NCBI GenBank assembly: GCA_964036045.1
Contig: OZ038384.1
Location: 53,396,385-53,460,384 of the forward strand
Direction of reading: 5' to 3'
Source of the DNA: Eutreptiella sp. 'Long Island Sound 2002'
Lineage: Eukaryota; Euglenozoa; Euglenophyceae; Eutreptiales; Eutreptiaceae
Length of the DNA stretch: 64,000 bases
The notes beneath the pieces are model-generated. The model made no database searches and had not been told where the DNA came from. It worked only from the letters and a program-made list of their open reading frames with translations. Positions 32,099 through 43,460 of the stretch are shown here, piece by piece. Numbering within the stretch: the first letter of the stretch is position 1; each line of letters opens with the position of its first letter. Made by a program: the position numbers and the translations under genes.

Positions 32099-32334
32099 GT
32101 CGCTGCGCGCTTCCTTCTCCCACCTGAAAAGGCTTCCACCGTCGCAGTGAGTGCCGCCGTTTGCGCCGCACCACCAACCTCACGTGACCCTGGCACGACA
32201 CCTCCAATTACACTGAGTGCACCCCACGCACTTTCTGCAGCTGGCCCAGCTTGTCCTAGGTGTAGAGGAGGGCCCACGTGTGCGAGCTGGGTGGGCGCAT
32301 GTACAGGAAGGGAACGAGGAACACTATCTCCTGA

Positions 32335-32577
32335 ATTTACTTGAATTTTGCGTGCGCAAAGGACACATTTTGCGTCCCGGGTTGAGATTAGGTGAACGCG
32401 CAAATACTTGAATATACGCACGAAAATGACCTATTTTGCGTCACAGGTTGACATCAGGTAACGACGCAAATAGCCTATTTTGCGTGCGCAAATGACCCAT
32501 TTTGCGTGCTCGCCATGCGTATAGCCGATGCGCAAACGTTGCATTTACGCGCGCAAAAACGGGGTAATTACACACCT
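32335..32577. repeat. TTTTGCGTGCGCAAA motif cluster
   Basis: Five or more TTTTGCGT units spaced 20-50 bp, ending TTTACGCGCGCAAAAACGGGG. Inverted relative to the 30399 cluster. Confidence 0.65.
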
Positions 32578-32900
32578 TCTCCGGACATGGGCACTTGTAT
32601 TCCTTCTTCTTGTTGTCATACTTGACCTTGCCGTCCGACTCGGCTTGCATGCTGGGCATTGAGGCGGTATAGTGCATCGCCATTGAAGCCCAATGCATCT
32701 CACTGGCGCAGGCTGCGCGCGTGAGGACGAGGCTGCTGGGACAAAACCCAAAGTATAGACACAGCCGGGGGAGATGGGGACTCGCACCATGTTGTCCACC
32801 ATGGGAGGGGGTATCCACCACCGATGGTACCGGGGCATTGGGCACCGCTCCGCATTCTCCTCCTCTGGCCCCAGTCCCTCCATCATGAATGGGCACACGC
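32574..32900 (-). CDS. Short hypothetical exon
   Basis: Minus-strand frame with MHYTASMPSMQAESDGKVKY and KKKEYKCPCPEK, then GTGTGT, a possible splice donor at about 32575. It could be the first exon of transposase gene F (N-terminal Cys-rich part), with an acceptor near 30385. No family recognised. Confidence 0.3.
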
Positions 32901-33039
32901 TAATGGCAGCGCTCCCAACCCCACTCCCAATGACCGACACGTCACCCATGTAGGGGACTTTCTTCTCCCTGATGACATCCCCGGGGGCGTTTTCAAGGGC
33001 GCCAACCAAGACACCTTTGGGGCAGGTGGTAGGGGGCGC

Positions 33040-33943
33040 CGCAGCCACTGCATAAGGAATCGGGTCCATTGGAAACGGGAACTCAGAGCACTGTGAGGGA
33101 CAAGTTCGACCCTTTGGGGGTTCATTGCCTTTTTTTGGTCTCATTTGCTTGCAATGCATGTGGCAGGTAGGGTGAAAACCTGTGTGCTGCTGACTGGTGA
33201 CTTTTGAAGCGTTGTGCTGTGCCACTGGGGAGTCTGGGTTCAAGTGAGGGCATTCTGTGCACCCCAAGGGGCGCCGCAGCGACTGCAAGAGGAATCGGGT
33301 CCATCGGAGACGGGCACTTAGAGCACTGTGAGGGACAAGTCCGACCCTTTGGGGGTTCATTGCCTTTTTTTGCTCTCATTTGCTTGGCATGTGGCAGGTA
33401 GGGTGAAAACCTCTGCGCTGCTGAATGGTGACTTTTGAAGCGCTGTGCTCTGCAACTGGGGATTTTGGGTTCAAGTGAGGGCATTCTGTGTACCCCAGGG
33501 GGCGCCGCAGCCACTACAAGAGGAATCAGGTCCATCGGAAACGGGAATTCAGAGCACTGTGAGGGACAAGTTCGACCCTTTGGGGGTTCATTGCCTTTTT
33601 TTGCTCTCGTTTCCTTGCAATGCATGTGGCAGGTAGGGTGAAAACCTCTGCGCTGCTGACTGGTGACTTTTGAAGCGTTGTGCTCTGCCACTGGGGAGTC
33701 TGGGTTCAGGTGAGGGCGTTCTGTGTACCCCAGGGGGCGCCGCAGCGACTGCAAGAGGAATCGGGTCCATTGGAAACGGGAACTCAGAGCACTGTGAGGG
33801 ACAAGTTCAACCCTTTGGGGGTTCATTGCCTTTTTTTGTTCTCGTTTGCTTGCAATGCATGTGGCAGGTAGGGTGAAAACCTCTGCGCTGCTGACTGGTG
33901 ACTTTAAAAGTGTTGTGCCCTACCACTAGGGAGTCTGGGTTGA
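33040..33943. repeat. Tandem repeat of 231-235 bp, about four units
   Basis: TTCATTGCCTTTTTTT starts recur at 33121, 33356, 33587 and 33822. Units contain GGCAGGTAGGGTGAAAACC, GGTGACTTTTGAAGCG, GCGCCGCAG and CAAGTTCGACCCTTTGGGGG. Element C is inserted in the last unit; the remainder of that unit continues at 38574-38716. Open frames here are repeat artefacts. Confidence 0.9.
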
Positions 33944-33945
33944 AG

Positions 33946-33969
33946 TATGGTGAGCATAACCTGGCATAC
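33946..33969 (+). repeat. Element C left terminal inverted repeat
   Basis: TATGGTGAGCATAACCTGGC, then ATACC. Pairs with 38548-38571 and matches both ends of C2 (45499 and 46795). Confidence 0.9.
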
Positions 33970-34164
33970 CAAGAATACCCCCCCAAAACAGCCATTTTGT
34001 CACATGTACCTAGTCGTTCCGTGTGCCCATGGGATATAAAAAAATGAGTTTAGCACTACATGTACCACGGGTGCCCAGCATAGAACATTGGAAGAGAGAC
34101 CAATATTGTCCCGTTGCTGGTGGCAATTTTAGGAAATCTGTACCGACGTGCATGCGATATGCTT

Positions 34165-34325
34165 CGGTCCGCCGCTTGGAAGTTTTCGAAAACCCTTGGA
34201 AAGATGCTCGGAAGTTTTGGCAGCCAGATCGGCCCCCCAAAACGCAACCGATATCGGTAGGAATGTTCCATGGACTTCCCAGCCGACCGTGCCAGGGGAG
34301 CTCGGAAGAAATTTTTTAGCCCGAA
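34165..34325 (+). repeat. Direct repeat flanking a minisatellite (copy 1)
   Basis: About 150 bp with AAGATGCTCGGAAGTTTTGG and CGATATCGGTAGGAATGTTC, repeated at 35288-35445 with a few changes. Confidence 0.85.
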
Positions 34326-34489
34326 CCCAGTGGAACTTTGGTTGGATGCTTGGTGCCTACCTTGCCTGCAAGATGCCATGGAGAACAGTACGTTGAAGCT
34401 AATGTTTGTCTACCCTTTGTCTTTGCCTACACAGAATTAGAAGACTCCAAAGTGAGCTCGACTATCCGCCCCCCTACAAGGGCCCACTG

Positions 34490-35125
34490 TTTCAGATTTT
34501 CCCAACCCTCTCCCACCCTCTCCCACCCTCTCCCAACCCTCTCCCACCCTCTCCCAACCCTCTCTCACCCTCTCCCAACCCTCTCCCAACCCTCTCCCAC
34601 CCGCTCCCAACCCTCTCCCACCCTCTCCCAACCCTCTCCCACCCTCTCCCACCTTCTCCCAACCCTCTCCTACCCTCTCCCAACCCTCTCCCAACCCTCT
34701 CCCACCCACTCCCAACCCTCTCCCAACCCTCTCCCACCCTCTCCCAACCCTCTACCACCCTCTCCCAACCCTCTCCCACCCTCTTCCAACCCTCCCCCAC
34801 CCTCTGCCAACCCTCTCCCACCCTCTGCCAACCCTCTCCCAAGCCTCTCCCACCCTCTCCCAACCCTCTCCCACCCTCCCCCACCCACCCGCTCCCAATC
34901 CTCTCCCAACCCTCTCCCAACCCTCTCTCAACCCTCTACCACCCTCTCCCAACCTTCTCCCACCCTCTCCCAACCCTCTCCCAACTCTCTCCCACCCTCT
35001 CCCAACCCTCTCCCACCCTCTCCCAACCCTCTCCCACCCTCTCCCAACCCTCTGCCACCCTCTCCCAACCCTCTCCCACCCTCTCCCAACCCTCTCCCAC
35101 GCTCCCCCAACCCTCTCCCAACCCT
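34490..35125. repeat. CCCAACCCTCTCCCACCCTCT minisatellite
   Basis: About 630 bp of CCCAACCCTCT and CCCACCCTCT units in higher-order mixtures of about 20-22 bp. There are no unique spacers, so it is not a CRISPR. Frames over it on both strands are artefacts. Confidence 0.9.
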
Positions 35126-35287
35126 GCTGAGGAACGGGGCTTTCATGTTTACAGGGCGTTGTCTTGCCCCCTGAACATTCACATGTCAAGCTTAAGTGAA
35201 CAGTCATGCTTGTCTTTTTGTGTGTTTCTTTGCTAAGGTCTAGGATTTGGGAACCAACAACGGTGTAGTTCATTGTACAAAAAACCA

Positions 35288-35445
35288 ATGGAAAAACGCC
35301 TGGAAGTTTTTGAAATCCCCGGAAAAGATGCTCGGAAGTTTTGGCAGCCAGATCGGGTCCCAAAACGCAACCGATATCGGTAGGAATGTTCCATGGATTT
35401 CCCAGCCGACCGTGCCGGTGGAGCTCGGAAGAAATTTTGGCTGGG
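35288..35445 (+). repeat. Direct repeat flanking a minisatellite (copy 2)
   Basis: Second copy of 34165-34325, so the minisatellite lies within a duplicated segment. Confidence 0.85.
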
Positions 35446-36029
35446 ACTTCCCAAATCAACCCTGCAATATGAGTCCCATTTGCTGAGCATAAATGCTGAG
35501 CATCCCCAAATATCCTGAGCAATATGCTCAGCTTTTTCCTGCCACTTTTTACCTTCTATGCTGTGCGTTCAAGCACAATGTGCCCTGAAAATAGGGGGGG
35601 GGGTCAAAAAACCAGAAAGCCAATTCCATACACCCACACATGTGTGTGGCAATCTACACTTTTTGAGGTATTGGGCAGTATACTCGAAGTATTGGAGAAG
35701 TATTCTTGCCGTATACTCCGGAGTATACGGCGTATACTCAGAAGTATACGGCCGTATACTTGGAGTATACGGCGACTTTCTGCCTCCCACCCATGCCACC
35801 ATTCTCATCAACTACCCCCCCCCCCCCTTGCAAGTACTCATGACCCTGCAACCCCCAAACACATTGTACACACAAAAGAGCACCAAAGGAGCAAAGCGGA
35901 AGACCAAAAGAAGCAACCTTGTTTGATGTCCCATCCGAAATGTCAAATGTGATCCACTTCCCCATGTTATATATACCTAATATACACACTTACGCATATT
36001 GCACATCGTATCAAATCACATGATATATA

Positions 36030-36540
36030 CCTACATGTGCTTTGGTGCACGATGCTTCTTCCGCATGCGTTGCATGCCAAACCTGATCCCCTCTCTACCC
36101 AAACCCTTTCCCCCAAACCACAACCGGATGCCGCAATCAAGGGCATCCAGGTGCAGAGCATGCCTTAGTCCCCATCGGGTGACATAAGGCTTGCTCAGCT
36201 TCCACCCTTGAAAACAATGGCGGATGTCCATTTCAAAAACTTTTGTTCCTCCATTCCGTGGGAATCGAGAAAAACTTAATAAAATTCCCCCACCTTTGGA
36301 GGTGTGCCCCACTGTGGCACACCACCCAATGCACCCAAACCGGAACACTCCACCCCAATGCCCCCCATGCCTTGGTGAATTGTGTAACCACGCATGCATA
36401 ACGTTGGCGTTGATCCATGGGAACAAGACCCACATGGCGCCAAATCTTTTGCATATAGTAACACGCCTGCAACATGAGGTGCAGGACGGCAGTGGTTTTG
36501 AGCCACCTGTTGCCCTCCCACCTCACAACATGGGTACAAT
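36030..36540 (-). pseudogene. Element C transposase, C-terminal remnant
   Basis: Minus-strand KAWGALGWSVPVWVHWVVCH aligns with KAWGDSGWSPTKWIHWCLAH of element B. Then FFSIPTEWRN, with the Glu exactly 20 residues after the second His, and RHCFQGWKLSKPYVTRWGLRH, aligned with KNCFKGWSLVRRGMSLRH. The first Asp, second Asp and CxxC parts are absent, so an internal deletion joins this to the dioxygenase end. C2 keeps the 3-prime part of the same segment (45.98-46.26 kb). Confidence 0.75.
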
Positions 36541-36662
36541 GTGTGTGATGGTCTTACGCATTGCCATCACATTGTCCCAGGTGCATGTGGTCCTCATGCA
36601 ACCCTTCAATGCCCGGATGGAAAGGCGGTGCCGCCGCATCCATCGGCCCCGTGTTTTTGGTT

Positions 36663-38041
36663 TCATTTCGGTTGGTACCTCCAGGTTCGACTACAACAAC
36701 ACTTGCCCTGTTGTTGTTCCCCCTTGGACCTCATGATTATTTTAAAAGATGGTGAGGTGCATGCGGCCGACAAGGAGGCAATTAACCTACTCCGCGATGG
36801 GGGTTTGTGGTAGGGCAAATACCTCCGCGATGCACAGTCAGTGCATTGCCCAACCACACATCCCCGATGTCCAATGGGGCCATTGGGGCCTGCACCCAAG
36901 GGTCCGGGAGGCCCGTGTGGGATGCAACCACAAAATCCCCAGCACAACCATCATCGGGTGTGTGGCACAACATCGGGAACAAGCAAATAACATGGTGTTG
37001 GTCCGGGCCGGCAACATAGCTGAGGTTAATGTCACGGTGCCAACACTGTTTTTTTTCCACATCCACTGTACCGGCCTTCACCACAATAAAGGTGGTAACA
37101 TTCACGACCGGACACTTCCAATCCAAATGAGTCTCCAAGTGGGGGACGAGGACCTCCCTTGCGAAACTGTACATTGCACCCCCCTCAGGTGGAGTCAATG
37201 TGCGGCGGGTGTTGGTGTCCCCTGCACCAGTCTCGGCGGGCCAATCCTCATTAAAAATATTGAGCCCCGCATCTCCCTTAAGTTCCCCATACCCATCTTG
37301 AAACTTGTCCATCCAATCGACAGAAATGAAGCCAGATTGGAAAGCATGGCCCCATTGCTTGAAATCCTTGAGGTCGTCGACATGACGATGATCGACGACG
37401 TCAACGGGGATGGAGACACGATGGTGTTCAACACCAAAAAGGGGGGTGGTGGTGAGGGGGAAGAAAAGGGAGGGGTGCATCCCAGTACCCTTGTACCAGG
37501 TGGGGAGGGTGTGGTCCTCCAAATCGGCATGCCAGGACAATGGCGATTGGGAGTGGAGGGAGTAGAGGGGGGCGGTGTCCTCCCGATGCCCCCGCTGCAC
37601 TTGCTGGGCCTTGCACTCCCATTTGCGCCAGCCAGCGGCCACGCCCCCCGAGACATGAATCCCCGGAGAGCCATCCTGCATCTCCCATTCCCTCAAATAC
37701 AAACTCATCCCCCTATTTGGCCCCCCACAGCTTTTTTTAACATGCTCCACGACAGCGCGGGCATCCGAATCATGGAGCTGCAACACAATAGCTTGCAGAT
37801 TAGGGTTGTTGTCAAACAACGACAACAAAGGGTCAGTGAGGCTGTGGGGTTGGGCAACGCCGGGTTGCGTTACCTTCACCATGGCCACAGGGGTGTCCAA
37901 GGTGGACCAAGCACAATTCTCAAGAGGAGCCCAAGACACGGTGCGTGTGCTGTCGGGGCTGTAAACACCTCTGTGCACAGTGCGGAGAGCTACGGCATCG
38001 GCCCACTTCTTCAACAAGGCATGAGTGCCCACATCAGTCAT
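36663..38041 (-). pseudogene. Element C 2-oxoglutarate/Fe(II) dioxygenase
   Basis: From ATG 38041 the minus strand encodes about 420 residues to TAA 36782. An N-terminal helical part (NLQAIVLQLHDSDARAVVEHV) leads to a double-stranded beta-helix core: QCWHRDINL (iron-binding His-x-Asp, near 37040), ICLFPMLCHTPDDGCAGDF, GLPDPWVQ, and NALTVHRGG (distal His, near 36830). The co-substrate Arg probably lies in SRSRLIASL in the next frame, aligned with SHPRLMAFF of element B, so one indel near 36820 breaks it. Such enzymes hydroxylate substrates using 2-oxoglutarate, iron and oxygen. Similarity in style to TET/JBP nucleic-acid oxygenases is suspected, not shown. Confidence 0.75.
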
Positions 38042-38269
38042 GGTGCCAGAAAAAGAGGGCCTAGGGAGCAAGAAGCAACATAATATGGATTGGAATGGAC
38101 ACATATGGAGACATACATTGCAATCATGAGTGAAGTATGAGCCTAGATTGGTTTCAAGTGGTGTGCAATTGTTTGGCAAAGGCAAAGAATGCAACAAGAT
38201 GGGCACAAAAGGCGCAACAATGGAATTTTTCAACTTGAAACAACCACGTGGTGCAAACAAATACCCCCA

Positions 38270-38370
38270 GCATACGGCCGTATACTCTAAGTATACGGCC
38301 GTATACTGCAAAGTATATGGCCGTATACTGAGGTATTGGAGCCTTGAGTATACGGCCGTATACCCCAAGA
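38270..38370. promoter_or_regulatory. Element C subterminal GTATACGGCCGTATAC palindromes
   Basis: Four copies or near-copies within 100 bp; more at 35695-35775. C2 has the same at 45695-45785 and 46495-46560. Likely protein-binding sites near the ends. Confidence 0.65.
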
Positions 38371-38547
38371 GCCCAAAATGGGGTAGTTCCAAACACAACA
38401 TTGATCATCACAATTGGCAAACTAAAGGTATTCCCCACCCCACCTATGCATGCGTTGTGCATTATACGTTCGTAGCCACCTGTACATGCCACATACCCCT
38501 TTCTCCCAAAACCCTCTTTTTTACCCGTATACTCCCAGGTATTCCTG

Positions 38548-38571
38548 GTATGCCAGGTTATGCTCACCATA
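38548..38571 (-). repeat. Element C right terminal inverted repeat
   Basis: Ends GCCAGGTTATGCTCACCATA, the exact complement of the left end. Confidence 0.9.
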
Positions 38572-38573
38572 AG

Positions 38574-38716
38574 TGAGGGCATTCTTTGTATCCCAGGGGG
38601 CGCCGCAGCGAGTGCAAGAGGAATCGGGTCCATCGGAGACGGGAACTCAGAGCAGTGTGAGGGACAAGTTCGACCCTTTGGGGGCTCATTGCCATTTTTT
38701 GCTCTCATTTGCTTGC
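38574..38716. repeat. Remainder of the 231-235-bp tandem unit interrupted by element C
   Basis: Continues exactly where 33943 stops (GTGAGGGCATTCT...), confirming the insertion point. Confidence 0.9.
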
Positions 38717-38781
38717 TGTGAGGGACAGGTTTGGCGCCTTCGCCTGTGCAGGCACATGTGTTGTTGACAAGCGTCGAGGAG

Positions 38782-41366
38782 ATGGCCCCCAAGGAGGCTC
38801 AACCCGCAAAGTCAGCAAAAGAGCCAGTGCCAAAGGGGGAGCGGCCAAAGGCGCCAAAGGTAGCAAAGCCGCAAGCACCGAAGGAGGCGGCAAAGGAAGC
38901 AAAACCGCAAGCGCCGGAAGAGGCAGCAGCGCCGGAAGAAGCAGAGCCGCAAGCGCCAGAGGAGGCAGCAGAGCAGCCAGCAGCGGCAGCACCGGAGGAG
39001 GCAGCAGAGCAGCCAGCAGCGGCAGCACCGGGGGAGGCAGCAGAGCAGCCACCAGCGGCAGCTGCGGGGGAGGTAGCAGAGCAGCCAGCGGCGGCAGCAC
39101 CGGGGGAGGTAGCAAAGCAGCCAGCAGCGGCAGCAGAGGCAAAGGAGGCAAAGCCACAAGCGCCGAACACGGCAGCAAAGGAAGCAAAACCGCAAGCGCC
39201 GAAGGAGGCAGCAAAGGAAGCAAAACCGCAACCGCCGAAGGAGGCAGCACAGGAAGCAAAACCGCAAGCACCGGTGGGGGTAGCAAAGGAAGCAAAGCCG
39301 CAAGCGCCAAAGGAGGCAGCACAAGAAGCAAAGCCGCAAGCGACGAAGAAGGCAAAAGAGAAGGAGCAGTGGTTGCGACCCGGGGTCACCATACCCGGCT
39401 ATGAGGCACATACGGACGATTCCTCCTCGGGCGGGCACTCCGCCACCTTGTCTGCCGGGGAGATCGCCGAGATGACGGACCCGGAGCTGAAGGCCTACAA
39501 GACCGCGGGCCCACCACCAACGGATGTTGGTGAGTGGGATGTCCCGAAGGACGTGGGGATTGCCCCTGTTGGACGGAGTTGGCAAGACCGGCAGTGGCGG
39601 AGGAGGTACCGAGAACAATACCGCAAGGGCACAGCAAATGTCGCCCGCGGGACGGTGGACGAGAACGGGAACCCCGCGAGGTTTCACGTGACAACGGATA
39701 CCACACTGACTGCATACTACTTGTCGAAGGCCAGAAGACGACCTGCCAGGCGGAGGTGTTTCACTGGGTGGCGGATTGGTTGAAGGAACAAGAGGATGCA
39801 CCAGTGGCAGAGGCAGAGGCAGAGAAAGGACATGCAGCGGATCAGCCGTCAAGAGGGAAGACTGCGCAGGCGGAGAAGGGACATGCGGGGAAGAAGGCAA
39901 CACAAGGATCCGGAGGATCCACGCAAAAGCTGTGGAGCGCACCGGACCCCGCCAGGAAGAAGGCACCCCGCTCGTCCGCGGGCCAGCCGTCGTGCGTGAC
40001 ACGAACAAGTACGTTTTGGAGGACTCGTCGTCCGAGTCGGACACGATTACTCACCGGATAGGTGCGGTGAGGGGCAGGGAGCGGACCCCGGAGCCAAACC
40101 GGCAGAGGGCCAAGGAGGAGACACACAGAAACATGCAGGCAAGACAAGCGGAGGACAAGAAGATCTTCGATGGCCTGAGGCGGCGGTACAAGAGGCAAGC
40201 AGCGGAGAATGAGGCGGACTTGATGGCACGGATCTAGGAAACAGAAGGGGCGCAAGTGGTGAAGCTGTCCGAAAGGTGGGTTGAGAGCGTCGCCAATGTC
40301 CGCGCCCCATCCGGCGCGCAGAGGAATCGGCAGCTGCAAACCTCGAACGCCGCCCTGGACGATCTGCAGGAAAGGCGGCAAACGGTGCGGAGCCTGCAGG
40401 GAGCCCTTAAGCGCGCAGGCTGGCTGCCTGCAGGGCGCGCCGGGCGGCTGCCGGATTTTCCGCAGGCATACCACAGCCCCCGGGATGAAGAGGCGCTCGA
40501 CCCCTCCCGCCCCAGCCGCCACTCGTATGTGGTGGCCGTGGACCGGGAGGACGAGGAGGCGTGGATTGTGGATCTGCTCCGCCTGCAGCCGGCGCAGAAC
40601 CTAGGGGTGAGCTTTCAGCGAGCCGGATTCACGGTGCATGCCGTGCAGGCGCCCTGGCCGGAGAAGGTGGCCCAGAAGCAAAACTGCTCCTAATGGCGGT
40701 GAAAACCGCCAACGCGTTCATGTACGGGCCCACGGACGAGTGGAGGATCCCCGAACCCGGCGACCTCTTCTACAGGGACAAGTCGATGACGGAGCAGCAC
40801 TGGGAGGAGCAGCGTTCCATGCTGGAATGGCTGCAGGGATGGGCTGAGATCAAGGTGCAGGGGACAGGCAAGAGACGGGGCAGGCACGTCCCAAGCGGCC
40901 CCAGATCATCAGCACCGCGGAGACCACCCTGCAAGAAGGACTGCGGCCGAGCGGGTACACCCCGCTGAGCAAGGAGGCGATGATGGCGGCTGTGGCGAGG
41001 CGCAGTGGACGGGCCCCCGACGTGATGAAGAGCGTGGCGGCTGGCCCCGAACCGGTGCTGATGACCGGTGCCCCGGACATGGAGTTGCGGTACTGCAGTA
41101 CCTCGCGCGCGCAGGAGTTGCTGGGCTTGGCGCACCCGAGTCGGCAGTGGAGCAAGACCCGGAAGGCGGAGAGGGTGGCGAAGGCGCTGTGGCTGGTGTT
41201 GATGGTCACGGAGACGGAGAGTGACGCGGTCGTTGGCATGCGGGCGCTTGGGCGACCAAGGAGGCAAGAGACCGAGCAGGCAAGCAAGAGAAAGGAGGAA
41301 GAAGCGGAGGAAGAAGAAGAGGAGGAAGAAGAGGAGGAGCCTGCGCAAAAAAGAAGGAAGTGCTGA
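38782..41366 (+). CDS. Ala/Lys/Pro-repeat protein with acidic C terminus, frame-broken
   Basis: From ATG 38782 (MAPKEAQPAKSAK) the plus strand encodes about 20 imperfect units such as AKEAKPQAPKEA and AEQPAAAAPGEV. A non-repetitive part follows (GYEAHTDDSSSGGHS, RQWRRRYREQYRKG). It continues in other frames as WVADWLKEQED, EDSSSESDTITHRIG, a helical segment, an in-frame TAG at 40235 and RWVESVANVRAP, then YGPTDEWRIPEPGDLFYRDK, then LLGLAHPSRQWSKTRKAERVAKALW. It ends in poly-Glu and KKRRK-like basic residues at TGA 41366. Frame changes lie near 39720, 39960, 40690 and 40910. No known domain; structural, gag-like or chromatin roles are possible. Confidence 0.5.
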
Positions 41367-41369
41367 AGG

Positions 41370-42060
41370 GGACCCAGATGGTGGACAGGGACAGTGGCCA
41401 GTGCACCGCGGCACTGGTGATTGCCCTGTGGCGTGCGGCGTGCATCTGGCGTTGGTTCGTGCAGCCCGCCATTTTCTGGTGCCGGGGGGCCAGACCGCGC
41501 AGACCCGTACACCGACACCCCCCCTACACTGCGCGCACACTCCGGCGGAGGTGGCAGGCCCGCCGGGGTGTGGTGGTGGGACAACGGCTAATGTTGGGGA
41601 AGCGACGTGCGCCATGGGCTGGTTCCAGTGTTGTGGCAGCGGGGCCAAGAGGGGGAGGACACAGGTGCAGATCAGAACCGCAGGGGGCATGGGAGCCACA
41701 GAAGCAAAAGAAGCGGCAAAGCAAGTGCGATGCAAGGGCGCCACACCAGCGATGCGCGGAGGACCCCGTGGGCCTTACCCTGGCGGCCACACGGATCAGC
41801 AACTGACCTGAGGTGGAAAGGGAGGAGGGAGGAGGAGAACAATGGGCCTGTGCAGTCTGACCAACTACTGCGAAGGACATGGCTGGCTCAGCAGGACAAG
41901 GTACAGACAGGAAGGCAAACAGGCCAAGTGACTGTGACCGTGACCCACAACAAGGTGGACAGAGCGACGAGACGGAGGAGGGCAAGAGGGGAGGGAGGGG
42001 GCAGGCCCGCGGCCAATGACACAGGGTGGAGAAGATGGTGGACAGAGGGACCAGAGGAAA
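41370..42060. other. GC-rich region without a supported gene
   Basis: Several frames are open because of base composition; none shows family motifs. Confidence 0.4.
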
Positions 42061-42064
42061 GGGG

Positions 42065-42225
42065 GCAGGGGGAATGGCGGTGGGAACCCGGCGCTCCGTG
42101 AGTCTGCCCCGCGATCGGGGGCATGTGATTGGCCACGCGTGGCCATGGTAGCCGGGGCAGTCTTCACAGGAACTCACTGCAGTCCCTGTGGAGGTGGCGG
42201 AGCAGGGGGGGGGGGGGGTGCTTGT
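42065..42225 (+). repeat. Direct repeat, copy 1
   Basis: About 135 bp (AACCCGGCGCTCCGTGAGTC..., GGCATGTGATTGGCCACGC, GGCCATGGTAGCCGGGGCAG) repeated at 43635-43770. The two copies bracket the small-exon array. Confidence 0.85.
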
Positions 42226-42249
42226 CGTGCGTATCGTCCATGTTCGCTT

Positions 42250-43460
42250 TGGAAGCTGTCTGCAGCTATCTTTGTAAGGCGCCAAAGACAGGCAAAAAAC
42301 AGGTATGTTGCGCATCGGTGTGCGATTTCTCTGCACCCTTTTAGGGATTTGCACTAGAGGAAGTGATTTGGACGCAACGTTACTTGCACCGATCTCTGAA
42401 TGGCGCTCAAGACAGGCAAAAAACAGGTGTGTTGTGCATGTGCATGTGTTCTCTTTCTTTCAGGCGACTGGGTTCAGAGCGGGATCCAAGTTCGTATTCA
42501 TCAGGAAGTAACAGAATCAAAGCGCAATGGACTGGCGATGAAGACAGGCATTCCAAAAGACAGGTATGTCGGCGCCCCCACTTCTTTTCTGCAGGTATCA
42601 AGGGTTTGTGGAGCAACACCAAGACTCTGACCCTCAAGTGGAGGATTGCCGCATCATGGGTAGCGCATCTCTGAATGGCGCTAAAGACAGGCAAAAAGCA
42701 GGTGTGTTGTGCATGTGCATGTGTGCTCTTTCTTTTAGGCGACATCCCACGATCAGCTCGGTGATCCCTGTGGAGGATACACGTGCCATCCTGCCGAGAA
42801 GACCACCTATGATGTGAATCAAAGCGCAATGGACTGGCGCTGAAGACAGGCAAAAAAACAGGTTTGTTGTGCATGTGCATGTGTGCTCTTTCTTTCAGGC
42901 GACATCCTACGATCAGCTCGGTCATCCCTGTGGAGGATACACGTGCTATCTTGCCGAGAAGACCACCTATGATGTGAATCAAAGCGCAATGGACTGGCGC
43001 TGAAGACAGGCAAAAAAACAGGTGTGTTTTGTTTGTCACTTTTCTGCAGGTCACCAACCCGCAGCTCATGCACATTTACGGCGTTGACGCGGCGGGCTAC
43101 GGACTGCTTTAGGATGGGTGGCGAATTTTTTCTGGGCGCCGAAGACAGGCAAAAAAACAGGTTTGTTTTGCCTGCCACTTTTCTGCGGGTATCATGGATC
43201 TGCAGGCGATGGAATCCGAGCAGGAGATACGGATGTCGCAATTGCACGAGCAGTTGTTGCAATCGTGTATCAACCACCGGACGGCATCTTCGCATGGCGC
43301 TAAGGACAGGCATTCCAAAAAACAGGTATGTTGTCGACCCGCCCACTTTTGTGCAGGTATGAAGACTTTGTGGAGTACAATGTGGATGACGACTCTGTTA
43401 AGACCCTCACCAAAGGCTGCAAGAAAAAGAACGGCTGTATCTTCGCATGGTGAGGGAGAT
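42250..43460 (+). CDS. Tandem small-exon/intron array
   Basis: Repeated exon ends (GACAGGCAAAAAACAG) are each followed by GTATGT/GTGTGT, a 28-42-nt pyrimidine-rich stretch and TTTCAG/CTGCAG. Inferred introns: 42303-42344, 42427-42463, 42564-42594, 42702-42738, 42862-42898, 43022-43049, 43161-43188 (ends CGG) and 43326-43356. Exons two to four read in one frame (EEVIWTQRYLHRSLNG, DWVQSGIQVRIHQEVTESK, YQGFVEQHQDSDPQVEDC). Exon pair 42739-42861 and 42899-43021 is a recent duplication with stops. The last exon reads YEDFVEYNVDDDSVK then stops at TGA. Product unknown. Strand is chosen from splice signals. Confidence 0.5.

Larger units (their letters stand above)
33946..38571 (-). mobile_element. 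Element C: dioxygenase-carrying transposon
   Basis: A 4,626-bp element with inverted repeats TATGGTGAGCATAACCTGGC at the left and its exact complement at the right. An AG duplication (33944-33945 and 38572-38573) flanks it. It sits in a 231-235-bp tandem repeat unit, which proves the ends: the unit resumes at 38574. The minus strand carries a dioxygenase and the C-terminal part of the transposase. GTATACGGCCGTATAC palindromes cluster at 35695-35775 and 38270-38370. Confidence 0.9.

Noticed and set aside
33040-33830. Tandem-domain protein of about 230 residues
   Set aside because: The frame follows a 231-235-bp non-coding tandem repeat with varying unit length; it is not kept in frame across units.
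34490-35125. Possible CRISPR array
   Set aside because: Repeats are contiguous without unique spacers of constant length, and the context is eukaryotic.
34338-35522. Long Pro/Leu/Ser or Gly/Arg/Glu-rich frames
   Set aside because: Translation of a CCCAACCCTCT minisatellite.
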